Assembly: GCA_017959485.1 (NCBI GenBank)
Contig: JAGDAM010000199.1
Location: forward strand, 1 to 8,340
Direction of reading: 5' to 3'
DNA from: Clostridia bacterium
GTDB taxonomy: Bacteria > Bacillota_A > Clostridia > Oscillospirales > CAG-272
Length of the DNA: 8,340 nucleotides
Part shown: positions 1-6,548 of the stretch, piece by piece
Position numbering within the stretch: the first letter of the stretch is position 1
Layout: each line of letters starts with the position of its first letter
Notes under the pieces: generated by a model
Told to the model about the DNA's origin: nothing
Seen by the model: the letters and a program-made list of their open reading frames with translations, nothing else
Database searches by the model: none
Position numbers and translations under genes: made by a program

Positions 1-1144
1 AAGCGACGCGATTGAGATCGCCAAGCGCGATTCCGACTACGCAAAAGCCGCCGAGCTTCAGTACGGGCGGCTTCCCGAACTGAAAAAGCAATTGGCGGAA
101 CTGGAGGCGTCGATTTCCGCGAACGGGCTGACGATGGCTCATCTTGCGGTCGACGACGGAGAGATTGCAGATATCATCAGCCACTGGACCGGAATACCGG
201 TTTCCAAGCTCAACGAGAGCGAACGCAACAAGACCCTGCGTCTCGGTGACGAACTCCGCCGCCGCGTTATCGGTCAGGACGACGCGGTTTCAAAGGTTAC
301 CGACGCGATCATGCGCTCGCGCGCGGGGATCAAGGTTCCGCGCAGACCTATCGGTTCCTTCCTGTTCCTCGGTCCGACCGGCGTGGGAAAAACCGAACTA
401 GCCAAATCTCTTTGCGCCTCTCTTTTCGACGATGAATCCAACATCGTGAGGATCGATATGAGCGAGTATATGGAGAAGTTCTCGGTGTCCCGGCTGATCG
501 GAGCGCCTCCCGGATACGTCGGATATGACGAGGGCGGGCAGCTCACCGAGGCCGTCAGACGCAAGCCATATTCGGTCGTGCTTTTCGATGAAATCGAGAA
601 GGCGCATCCCGACGTCTTCAACGTGCTGCTCCAGGTGCTGGACGACGGCAGGATAACCGACGGGCAGGGAAGAACCGTCGACTTCAAGAATACCGTCCTT
701 ATCATGACTTCGAATATCGGATCCGAGTATCTTCTCGGCGGCATCGACGCGTCGGGCAATATCTCGCCCGAAGCTGAAGGACGGGTGATGAATGAGCTGA
801 AAGACAGCTTCAGACCCGAGTTTCTCAACCGTATCGACGAGATCATCCTCTTTAAGCCGCTGTCAAAAGACAACATATCCGGTATTATAGATCTTATGCT
901 GGACGACGTCAACAAACGGCTGGCCGACAGGGAACTGAAGGTCGAGCTTTCGCCCGAGGCGCGGCGCTTTATCATCGACGAGGGATACGATCCGGTCTAC
1001 GGAGCGCGTCCGCTGCGCAGATTCATCCAGAAGCACGTCGAGACCGAAGTCGCGTCGGTAATTCTTCGCGGCACGGTAAAGCCCGGAGAAGTTATCGAGA
1101 TTCGTCTTGAAGACGGAAAACTGAAAGCGGGAATCCGTGGCTGA
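1..1144 (+). CDS. clpB: ATP-dependent chaperone/disaggregase ClpB, 3' part (5' end outside window)
   Basis: The open frame enters at the left edge (first full codon at 2) and shows the last 380 residues of a protein that is usually about 860 long. The first ~45 visible residues are the end of the coiled-coil middle domain ([16 protein letters not shown]). The ClpB signature WTGIPVSKL follows at ~61-70, then the second AAA+ domain: Walker A GPTGVGKT (124-131), pore loop GYVG (171-174), Walker B VVLFDE (192-197), sensor 1 MTSN (235-238), the arginine-finger segment FLNRID (~274-279) and sensor 2 GARPLRR (334-340). Every key motif is intact and no frameshift is visible. ClpB is a cytosolic hexamer that threads aggregated proteins through its pore, together with DnaK. 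The middle domain and the WTGIPVSKL context separate it from ClpA and ClpX; ClpC is less likely because the middle-domain remnant is ClpB-like. The TTG at 92 is an internal Leu codon, not a start. The gene converges on the htpG-TSCPD pair. Confidence 0.96.
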   Translation, partial: SDAIEIAKRDSDYAKAAELQYGRLPELKKQLAELEASISANGLTMAHLAVDDGEIADIISHWTGIPVSKLNESERNKTLRLGDELRRRVIGQDDAVSKVTDAIMRSRAGIKVPRRPIGSFLFLGPTGVGKTELAKSLCASLFDDESNIVRIDMSEYMEKFSVSRLIGAPPGYVGYDEGGQLTEAVRRKPYSVVLFDEIEKAHPDVFNVLLQVLDDGRITDGQGRTVDFKNTVLIMTSNIGSEYLLGGIDASGNISPEAEGRVMNELKDSFRPEFLNRIDEIILFKPLSKDNISGIIDLMLDDVNKRLADRELKVELSPEARRFIIDEGYDPVYGARPLRRFIQKHVETEVASVILRGTVKPGEVIEIRLEDGKLKAGIRG

Positions 1145-1163
1145 CACCGATTTTTATTTAACA

Positions 1164-1202
1164 GACAGCGGCTGTGCCGGATAAACCGGCACAGCCGCTG
1201 TC
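1164..1202 (+). terminator. Perfect hairpin between convergent clpB and TSCPD genes, probable bidirectional terminator
   Basis: A 17-bp perfect inverted repeat (arms 1164-1180 and 1186-1202, G/C-rich core) encloses a 5-nt loop, ATAAA. It lies 19 nt after the clpB stop and 13 nt before the end of the oppositely oriented TSCPD gene. On the + strand the stem is followed by a broken T-rich stretch (GCTTGTATTTATTTC). On the minus strand the following sequence is A-rich rather than T-rich, so intrinsic termination should be better for clpB than for the htpG-TSCPD transcript. The position and stem strength support a shared terminator; the weak U-tract leaves its efficiency uncertain. Confidence 0.8.
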
Positions 1203-1215
1203 GCTTGTATTTATT

Positions 1216-1476
1216 TCAGTCTTCGGAAATCGCGATTTTCAGCGCTTTTGCGAGCTGATCGGGGCAGGACGTGGACTTGAAGCCGCATCTTATTCCTTCG
1301 AGTCTCTCTATGGCTTCCTCCGCCTTCATTCCGCGCACGAGTGAGGATATTCCTTTGGTGTTTCCGTTGCATCCTCCGTCGAAACTGACGCTGACGATCA
1401 CACCGTCGTCGTCTGTCTCGACCCTGATGGCGCGCGAGCAGGTGCCGTGAGTTTTATAATCGGTTATTTTGTTCAT
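1216..1476 (-). CDS. Small TSCPD-domain protein (TIGR03905-type), function unknown
   Basis: This gene encodes 86 residues. The C-terminal TSCPD motif (residues 69-73) gives the domain its name. Four cysteines (C13, C36, C64, C71) lie in the conserved-looking contexts HGTCS, GGCNGN, RCGF and TSCPD. In related TSCPD domains, such as the tail of some ribonucleotide reductases, cysteines of this kind suggest metal or nucleic-acid binding, but no biochemical role is established for the stand-alone family. The start is ATG at 1476, because AAGGAG (1485-1490) sits 8 nt upstream. The longer reading from a TTG at 1494 would put that ribosome-binding site inside the coding region. The gene begins 14 nt after the htpG stop and almost certainly shares its transcript. 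There is no signal peptide or membrane segment, so the product should be cytosolic. The family call is confident; the role is open. Confidence 0.88.
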   Translation of the reverse strand: MNKITDYKTHGTCSRAIRVETDDDGVIVSVSFDGGCNGNTKGISSLVRGMKAEEAIERLEGIRCGFKSTSCPDQLAKALKIAISED

Positions 1477-1484
1477 AAAACGTG

Positions 1485-1490
1485 CTCCTT
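1485..1490 (-). promoter_or_regulatory. Ribosome-binding site of the TSCPD gene
   Basis: The minus strand reads AAGGAG, 8 nt before the ATG at 1476 and directly after the htpG stop codon (1491-1493). It decides the start: the in-frame TTG at 1494 lies upstream of this site. The site abutting the htpG stop suggests translational coupling. Confidence 0.8.
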
Positions 1491-3470
1491 TCAAAAGAGA
1501 TCAAGCATCCGGTATCCGTCGGAAAGCAGAAGCGAGAGTTCGTCCGCGGTCAGCTTTTTCTGGGCGACGAGCGCCAGACGGTACATAAACGCGGCAAATC
1601 TTTCGGCGCGTTCGGGATCCGACGCCTCAAGGGCGCAAAGCTTCGAATAGAGCCCGGACGAGGTATTGAGCGTCAGCTTGTAATCGACGGGGAAGGTCGG
1701 AGGAGTTTCTCCCGGCGCGGTATAGAGACGCATCATATCCTCGAAGCGTCTCGAGCGCTCGCTGACAAGGAGAAGAGCGGGGACCTCGCTCGTTTTCAGC
1801 GCCTCGGCGCTGACTTCGAGTTTTTCGTTACCCGAAACCTTGCGCAGCAGCGCCACGACGCCATCGGGCACCGTTTCGGAGGCGCCCGCGTCCGCCTTTG
1901 TGGCATCGGTTATGCCCGCGTCGACGCGCTCGAATTTCACGTCCTCGCAGTACCCCTCAAGGGATGTGATATACTGCGCGTCAAGCGGAAGGTCGAAGAT
2001 CGCGACTCCGATACCGGCGTCGGTCAGAATCTTAATATACTGCGCCTGAAGCGACGGATCGCTCGCGTAGTATACGGTCCCCGAGAGTTTTTCTTCCTCT
2101 CCTGAGGCAGCTCCGGCGTCGCCTGACGCGCTCTCGGCTTCGGTCTCTTCGGAACCGGCCGGCTCCTGTTTTACCGTAAGATATTCACGGAAAGTCTTAT
2201 AGCTGCCGTCGGTGAGACGGAGTATGAGATTATCCTTGATTCTGTCGTAGAATTTGCGCTCGCGTATGCAGGCGTATTCGATAAAGATGCGAACGTCGGA
2301 ATAGACCTTTTCGTATTTTTCGCGGTCGTTGAGCGCCAGCGAGTTGAATCGGTCGGCGACCTTCTTTACGATGAACTGACCGATTCGTTTGACGTAGGCG
2401 TCGTCCTGAAGGTAGCTTCTTGAAACGTTGAGCGGAAGTTCGGGACAGTCGAGCGCCCCGCGGAGCATCAGCAGATAGTCGGGAAGAATTTCTTTGATAT
2501 TATCCGCGACGAATACCTGATTGTAGAAGAGCTTAACCTCGCCCTCGAGCGATTGCGTCTCGCTTCTGATCTTCGGGAAGAAAAGTATTCCTTTGAAATT
2601 GAGCGGGTAATCGGCGTTGACGTGGATCCAGAAGAGCGGGTCTTCGTAGTCCGCGAACAGCTTGTGATAGAAGGCGATATATTCTTCGTCGGTAATTTCC
2701 GAAGCGGGACGCGACCAGAGCGGAACGGTATCGTTGAGCGGTTTTTCCGGCTCTTTCGCAGTGTCGCCGCCATCCTGCTCCGCGTCTTCGGCGGTATCTT
2801 CTTCCGCGTCTTCGGAGGCGCCCGCGAGATAGATCGGCACCGGCATAAATACGCAGTATTTGTTTAAGATCTGTCCGATCTTTATTCTGTCGAGGTATTC
2901 CTTCTCGTTCTCCGACACATGCATCACGACCGACGTACCGCGGTCCTGCCTGTCGGAAGGAGTGATCTCGTATTCGCCGTCTTCGCTGCAGCTCCAGTGA
3001 ACCGCGGGGCCTCCGGTGTATGAGAGCGTGTCGATTTCGACCCGTTCGCTCACCATGAAAGAGGAGTAGAAACCGAGTCCGAAATGTCCGATGATGCCTA
3101 CGCCGGCTCCGTTTGCGTCGGTTTCCGACTTTTCGTATTTGCTGATGAAGTCGAGCGCCCCGGAAAGCGCGATCGAGCAGATGTACTTTTCGAGTTCTTC
3201 GGCGGTCATTCCGATGCCGTTGTCGGTGACGGTTATCGTGCGGGCGTCGCTGTCGACCTCGACGTCGATCCTGAAGTTTTCACCTTCGGGAAGGGATATC
3301 TCACCCAGCGAATCGAGCCGGCGCAGTTTGGTTACCGCGTCGCATGCGTTTGAAACGATCTCCCGGATAAAGATATCCTTGTCCGAGTAAAGCCATTTTT
3401 TGATGACCGGGAAGATATGATTCGTTTCGACCGAAATACCGCCCTGTTTTTTTTCAAAAGTGTCTGACAT
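1491..3470 (-). CDS. htpG: Molecular chaperone HtpG (bacterial Hsp90)
   Basis: The product has 659 residues. The N-terminal GHKL ATPase domain carries REIVSNACDA (36-45, with the catalytic Glu37 and metal-ligand Asn41), DNGIGM (83-88), the lid glycines GHFGLGFYSS (128-137) and GTSVVMHV (178-185). The middle domain carries KGILFFPK (293-300) and PLNVSR (346-351), which ends in the ATPase-activating arginine. A C-terminal dimerisation domain follows, with no eukaryotic-type MEEVD tail. Hsp90 is a cytosolic ATP-driven dimeric clamp that remodels client proteins after DnaK. The protein is somewhat longer than most HtpG (~620-640) because of two acidic low-complexity insertions, at residues ~216-243 and ~436-461. 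The start is ATG 3470 (MSDTFEKK) behind AAGAGG; the frame stays open 11 codons further upstream, but without Hsp90 similarity. No CIRCE operator and no convincing promoter is visible upstream, so read-through from the surface-protein gene is possible. Confidence 0.97.
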   Translation of the reverse strand: MSDTFEKKQGGISVETNHIFPVIKKWLYSDKDIFIREIVSNACDAVTKLRRLDSLGEISLPEGENFRIDVEVDSDARTITVTDNGIGMTAEELEKYICSIALSGALDFISKYEKSETDANGAGVGIIGHFGLGFYSSFMVSERVEIDTLSYTGGPAVHWSCSEDGEYEITPSDRQDRGTSVVMHVSENEKEYLDRIKIGQILNKYCVFMPVPIYLAGASEDAEEDTAEDAEQDGGDTAKEPEKPLNDTVPLWSRPASEITDEEYIAFYHKLFADYEDPLFWIHVNADYPLNFKGILFFPKIRSETQSLEGEVKLFYNQVFVADNIKEILPDYLLMLRGALDCPELPLNVSRSYLQDDAYVKRIGQFIVKKVADRFNSLALNDREKYEKVYSDVRIFIEYACIRERKFYDRIKDNLILRLTDGSYKTFREYLTVKQEPAGSEETEAESASGDAGAASGEEEKLSGTVYYASDPSLQAQYIKILTDAGIGVAIFDLPLDAQYITSLEGYCEDVKFERVDAGITDATKADAGASETVPDGVVALLRKVSGNEKLEVSAEALKTSEVPALLLVSERSRRFEDMMRLYTAPGETPPTFPVDYKLTLNTSSGLYSKLCALEASDPERAERFAAFMYRLALVAQKKLTADELSLLLSDGYRMLDLF

Positions 3471-3473
3471 GTG

Positions 3474-3480
3474 ATGCCTC
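3474..3480 (-). promoter_or_regulatory. Ribosome-binding site of htpG
   Basis: The minus strand reads AAGAGG about 6-7 nt before the ATG at 3470. It supports the MSDTFEKK start over the longer in-frame reading, whose extra residues (RYCRIFKRHH) overlap the upstream hairpin. Confidence 0.65.
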
Positions 3481-3490
3481 TTAAATATTC

Positions 3491-3526
3491 GGCAATACCG
3501 CACCGCAACCGCGATACGGTATTGCC
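3491..3526 (-). terminator. Hairpin between surface-protein gene and htpG (weak terminator or leader element)
   Basis: GGCAATACCG (3491-3500) and its exact complement (3517-3526) form a 10-bp stem with a 16-nt loop. It starts 9 nt past the stop of the surface-protein gene. The following minus-strand sequence is GAATATTTAAGAGG, only a broken U-stretch, and it runs straight into the htpG ribosome-binding site. It may be a weak terminator of the upstream gene, or a structure at the 5' end of the htpG message. The sequence does not decide between these. Confidence 0.5.
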
Positions 3527-3535
3527 TTAATTGTT

Positions 3536-5986
3536 TTACGTGAAATTGTGTCTGTAATAAACGATCAGACCGATGATTGCCGCGAAGATGATAACGATTA
3601 TTATTATCCAGAGCAGCATGATGGTATTGATTCTGCCGCAGCCCGAAGTTTCTCCTCCCGAAACCGTTGTAATCGAGGGGGAGACTGCCGTCGTGCCGGG
3701 GGGCGTTACGGGAACGGTATCCGTCGTTCCGGTGTCGGTAATCGTATCGGTGGTAACTTCCGGCTCTGTTACGGAGGCAGTCGTTTCGGTCCCGGTCTCC
3801 GTTGAGGTGACGGTAATCGGTATCGCGAGCATCGCGTCCCGGAAGATGAGATTGATCATCGTATCTCCTTCGGACAGCGGACGGATGACGTCGATTGTGT
3901 AATAATCGTCGGGCAGATCGGCAACGGTGCCGTCAGCGAATTCAACTCTGACCGTAAGCCCGGCGGGATTGAAGAAGTCACCGGATTTGTACTCGGTCAA
4001 GGCGGGCGGTGTCACCGCGGTGATACGCCTTACCGATTTCGGGAGCACGTCTACGGTGAATACGCAGCTTATATCGCCGAAGGTGACGGTCAGCGAAACG
4101 GGCAGGTAGCCGCCGGCGCCTTCTCTCAGGAGCAGTCTGCCTTCGATCAGCTCGGCGCCGCTTATGCTGTAGGAGAGAGGATCGAGAATCGTCATGCTTC
4201 CGCCGTCATAGATGGCGCTGACTTCCATACCGATCGAAGAGAATTCGTCGCCTTCGTTGTACTGCTGCTTTGTCGGCTGTGTTGTAACGGCTATGGCTCG
4301 GATGTTCGATTTGGTTATGGTGATGTCGCGAAGTACCGTTTCAAAATACAGAGTCGGGCTAAGCGAGTATCTGAGCGTGACCGGTTTTCCCGTAATCTTC
4401 AGCGGCGTTCCCGCTTCGGGATCCGTCGTAACGTCCTCGAGCGTTTCAAGCATCTCGTTCGTTCCGTCTTCGTAGTCGATCCGGATGGCTATTCCGTCGA
4501 GGATCAGCGGCTCTCCCTCGATATATCTTACTTTGTCGGGGTTCTTTGTTACGGTGATGGACAGTATCCTTTTTCCAGGAAAGACTTTTACGTCGACGCC
4601 GGTTTCAAGTCCGTTCCAGGATACCGTGACCGAATAATCGTCTGCGGTGAGCGGCCCGTCGTCAATAACGGTGAGTTCTCCAGACGTGAGATTCTGCTGA
4701 TGCGTTCCGTCGTCGTAGGTCACTATCACGGCGAGTCCGGTGATATCAAACGTCTCGCCGGCGAGGTACTCGGTTTTGTCGGGCTGCCTGAGCACGGTGA
4801 GCGTCGGCTCGTGAAATATGACCGCACCTTCGAGCGGAACGTTGACAAGTCCGAAAGCGGCGTTCATCGTCACTCCCGGAGAATAGGTCTCGGGAATATC
4901 GAGAGAAAGCTCCGCGGTAACGTCCGCGGTCATTCCGTCCTGCCATTCTACGGTTACGGACAATCCGTCAAAGGACGGCGCGTCGCCGAGGTAATAGTGT
5001 TTGGCGGGACCCGAGACGGTGATGCTTTCCCGCAACAGCGGAATCACGTGGATCCGGTAATCTGCCTCGAGGCCTCCGAAAGAGAGAGTGACTGCCTTTT
5101 CGCCGTTTCCGTCCGGAGCCACCGGAGCTCCGATGTCTTCTATCGAGAAGGCGGTGACCGAAACCGGTGTTTCTTCGCCTTCATAGAGAGCGGTGACCGA
5201 GAAATCTTCCGGTTTTACCGCGAGAGAATAACCTTCGTAAAGCGCTTCGGGGCCCGACAGGATGCTTATGGAGAGCGGAGCGCGTGTCGTCACCGGGACT
5301 TCGGCGCTCAGTTCCTTGCCGTAAAAAGAATAAATAACCTCAACCGCGGTAGTCCCAAGCGGTACCGGCTCATCCAACGCCGGAGACGTGGTGCACTCGT
5401 TTATCGGTATCTTGTACGCCGACAGGGTTCCGTCGGCGAATTTCAGATTGACTTCAAGTCCTTCGGGATTGAATATTTCTTCGCATGCGCGGTAATCGGT
5501 TTTGCAGGAACCGCTGAGCTCGATACTCGTCGCGGGGATGACCGTGATCATCTTGGTTACAGCTGTGTCGGGAGCGAGCTCACAGGTGAAGGTCACTCCG
5601 GTCACGTCGTAGGTCAGGGGCCCGGAAGGAGAAAAGACGAGCAGGGAAGAGTCGATAACGTCATACGTGTAATCCGAATAAATAACTCTTCCGGTATAGC
5701 CCGCGGAAGTGAAGAAGTCACCCTCGTAATAGGTCGTTTTGCCGGTACCCGTATCCACCGTGAAACCGATCACCGTTTTTCCCGGAGCAGACGTGACTTC
5801 GGGCTCCGAGGTGACTTCGGGAGTCGACGTGACTTCCGGTTCGGTCACTGAAGTCGATTCCGGCAGTCCGGACGTCTCCTCTTCGGCGGTGGTTTCTTCG
5901 GCACGGCAGATTACTGCCGCCCCGAACGCGAGCAAAAACGCGATGATGATAATCGTATATCTTATGAGTCGGTAACCCTTGAGCAT
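3536..5986 (-). CDS. Secreted, membrane-anchored surface protein with eight Ig-like (Big_3-type) repeats
   Basis: The product has 816 residues. A signal peptide with hydrophobic core TIIIIAFLLAFGAAVIC (11-27) and likely cleavage near A29 is followed by a Thr/Glu/Pro-rich segment (30-69) with PEVTS-type repeats. Eight modules of ~75-90 residues begin near 70, 153, 238, 321, 395, 475, 562 and 653. The clearest follow the pattern I-x-V-T-x-x-P-x-K-x-x-Y-x-x-G-(D/E)-x-F-x-x-x-G-(L/M)-x-V-x-x-x-Y-x-D-G-T, typical of bacterial Ig-like group 3 domains; modules 1, 3 and 4 are more diverged. A Thr-rich linker (728-780) leads to a membrane helix (~788-810) and a short tail, YYRHNFT. There is no LPXTG sortase motif and no lipobox, so the helix should anchor it with the repeats outside. 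No enzymatic domain is visible. Adhesion or envelope scaffolding is inference only. The start has AAAGGA 9 nt upstream and its own promoter. Confidence 0.9.
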   Translation of the reverse strand: MLKGYRLIRYTIIIIAFLLAFGAAVICRAEETTAEEETSGLPESTSVTEPEVTSTPEVTSEPEVTSAPGKTVIGFTVDTGTGKTTYYEGDFFTSAGYTGRVIYSDYTYDVIDSSLLVFSPSGPLTYDVTGVTFTCELAPDTAVTKMITVIPATSIELSGSCKTDYRACEEIFNPEGLEVNLKFADGTLSAYKIPINECTTSPALDEPVPLGTTAVEVIYSFYGKELSAEVPVTTRAPLSISILSGPEALYEGYSLAVKPEDFSVTALYEGEETPVSVTAFSIEDIGAPVAPDGNGEKAVTLSFGGLEADYRIHVIPLLRESITVSGPAKHYYLGDAPSFDGLSVTVEWQDGMTADVTAELSLDIPETYSPGVTMNAAFGLVNVPLEGAVIFHEPTLTVLRQPDKTEYLAGETFDITGLAVIVTYDDGTHQQNLTSGELTVIDDGPLTADDYSVTVSWNGLETGVDVKVFPGKRILSITVTKNPDKVRYIEGEPLILDGIAIRIDYEDGTNEMLETLEDVTTDPEAGTPLKITGKPVTLRYSLSPTLYFETVLRDITITKSNIRAIAVTTQPTKQQYNEGDEFSSIGMEVSAIYDGGSMTILDPLSYSISGAELIEGRLLLREGAGGYLPVSLTVTFGDISCVFTVDVLPKSVRRITAVTPPALTEYKSGDFFNPAGLTVRVEFADGTVADLPDDYYTIDVIRPLSEGDTMINLIFRDAMLAIPITVTSTETGTETTASVTEPEVTTDTITDTGTTDTVPVTPPGTTAVSPSITTVSGGETSGCGRINTIMLLWIIIIVIIFAAIIGLIVYYRHNFT
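5793..5846 (-). repeat. Three tandem 18-bp coding repeats in the N-terminal stalk of the surface protein
   Basis: Copies begin at 5793, 5811 and 5829, each opening with GTGACTTC on the + strand, and diverge in the second half. On the coding strand each encodes a six-residue unit of the PEVTS(T/E/A) kind. The period is a multiple of three, so gain or loss of copies would change stalk length without breaking the frame. Confidence 0.8.
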
Positions 5987-5995
5987 TATTTATAG

Positions 5996-6001
5996 TCCTT
6001 T
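5996..6001 (-). promoter_or_regulatory. Ribosome-binding site of the surface-protein gene
   Basis: The minus strand reads AAAGGA, with 9 nt to the ATG at 5986. It supports this start for the signal-peptide-bearing reading frame. Confidence 0.7.
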
Positions 6002-6054
6002 CGGCGGCGGGCTGACTTTTTACGGATACCCGCAAAAGTCTTTTCTAACATATA

Positions 6055-6083
6055 ATTATATCATTTTTATCTGATTATTTCAA
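6055..6083 (-). promoter_or_regulatory. Near-consensus sigma-70/SigA promoter of the surface-protein gene
   Basis: On the minus strand, TTGAAA (6078-6083) and TATAAT (6055-6060) are separated by exactly 17 nt. The -10 is preceded by TGA, giving the extended form TGnTATAAT. The start point should fall near 6048, leaving a leader of about 60 nt. It lies downstream of the rpmA terminator hairpin, so the surface protein appears to be an independent transcription unit. Confidence 0.85.
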
Positions 6084-6158
6084 TGATTATTTTGTTAATC
6101 GACAGTGAACATATTTTGAAAATTGACAGCGGACGCACAGTTCGCGAGAGAAGCAGAC

Positions 6159-6195
6159 GCGCCGTCCGGCAGCCATTAAGGCCGTCGGACGGCGC
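6159..6195 (-). terminator. Hairpin terminator behind rpmA
   Basis: GCGCCGTCCG (6159-6168) pairs exactly with 6186-6195, and a further wobble and G-C pair extend the stem to 12 bp. It lies about 40 nt after the rpmA stop. The following minus-strand sequence is pyrimidine-rich (TCTGCTTCTCT) rather than a clean U-tract. Its place between rpmA and the next promoter supports a terminator for the rplU-prp-rpmA operon. Confidence 0.7.
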
Positions 6196-6235
6196 GGGGA
6201 ATGCGGTTTCCGGCAGTTGCGGGACGCAACTGAAA

Positions 6236-6514
6236 TCAGTCGGCGTATACGCTGACCTGCTTTTTGTCTTTGGTCTTCTGCTCGAATTTGACTTTGCCGT
6301 CGATAAGAGCGAAGAGGGTGTGATCGGTTCCCATTCCGACGTTGTTGCCGGGATGAACGGCGGTTCCCCTCTGCCTGATGATGATGTTGCCGGCGAGAAC
6401 GTGGGCTCCGTCCGCCTTCTTGACGCCGAGCCGCTTCGATTCGCTGTCGCGTCCGTTTTTGGTTGAACCGACGCCTTTCTTATGGGCAAAGAACTGAAGG
6501 GAAATTCTCAACAT
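6236..6514 (-). CDS. rpmA: 50S ribosomal protein L27, with Prp-cleaved N-terminal extension
   Basis: The product has 92 residues. After a nine-residue leader, MLRISLQFF, the mature L27 begins at A10 with [15 protein letters not shown]; the core [17 protein letters not shown] follows. In Firmicutes this leader is removed by the cysteine protease Prp between the second Phe and the Ala, exposing the N-terminus that reaches toward the peptidyl-transferase centre. Prp is encoded just upstream (34-nt gap), so substrate and protease are made from one message. The start ATG at 6514 has AAGGAG 9 nt upstream. Length and sequence are normal for the family. obgE, which often follows rpmA, is absent here; a hairpin ends the operon instead. 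Confidence 0.97.
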   Translation of the reverse strand: MLRISLQFFAHKKGVGSTKNGRDSESKRLGVKKADGAHVLAGNIIIRQRGTAVHPGNNVGMGTDHTLFALIDGKVKFEQKTKDKKQVSVYAD

Positions 6515-6548
6515 TGTTTTTGTCTCCTTGTGTTGATGGTGGGTCGTT

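Noticed and set aside
274..975. 233-codon open frame antisense to clpB
   Set aside because: Ser/Arg/Pro-rich shadow of the highly conserved ClpB reading frame; no family resemblance.
1482..2105. 207-codon + strand frame antisense to the 3' end of htpG
   Set aside because: Arg/Gly-rich composition typical of a shadow frame; htpG is intact on the other strand.
2468..2867. Overlapping frames on both strands across the acidic linker of htpG
   Set aside because: They arise from the repetitive, stop-poor DNA encoding the Asp/Glu-rich linker and show no independent start signals.
3471..3535. Possible CIRCE operator upstream of htpG
   Set aside because: The inverted repeat present is GGCAATACCG/CGGTATTGCC, not the TTAGCACTC/GAGTGCTAA of CIRCE, and its spacing differs.
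5793..5846. Short tandem repeats as a possible CRISPR array
   Set aside because: The units are 18 bp, contiguous without spacers, and encode a hexapeptide repeat within an open gene.
4700..5851. 383-codon open frame on the + strand, antisense to the surface-protein gene
   Set aside because: It is rich in Arg, Gly, His and Phe, as expected from the complement of a Thr/Val/Glu/Ser-rich gene. It shows no recognisable domain and lies wholly within a well-supported gene with signal peptide, repeats and promoter.
6067..6489. 140-codon minus-strand and 127-codon + strand frames across rpmA and its terminator
   Set aside because: Both overlap the certain L27 gene and run through the terminator hairpin; low-complexity composition.
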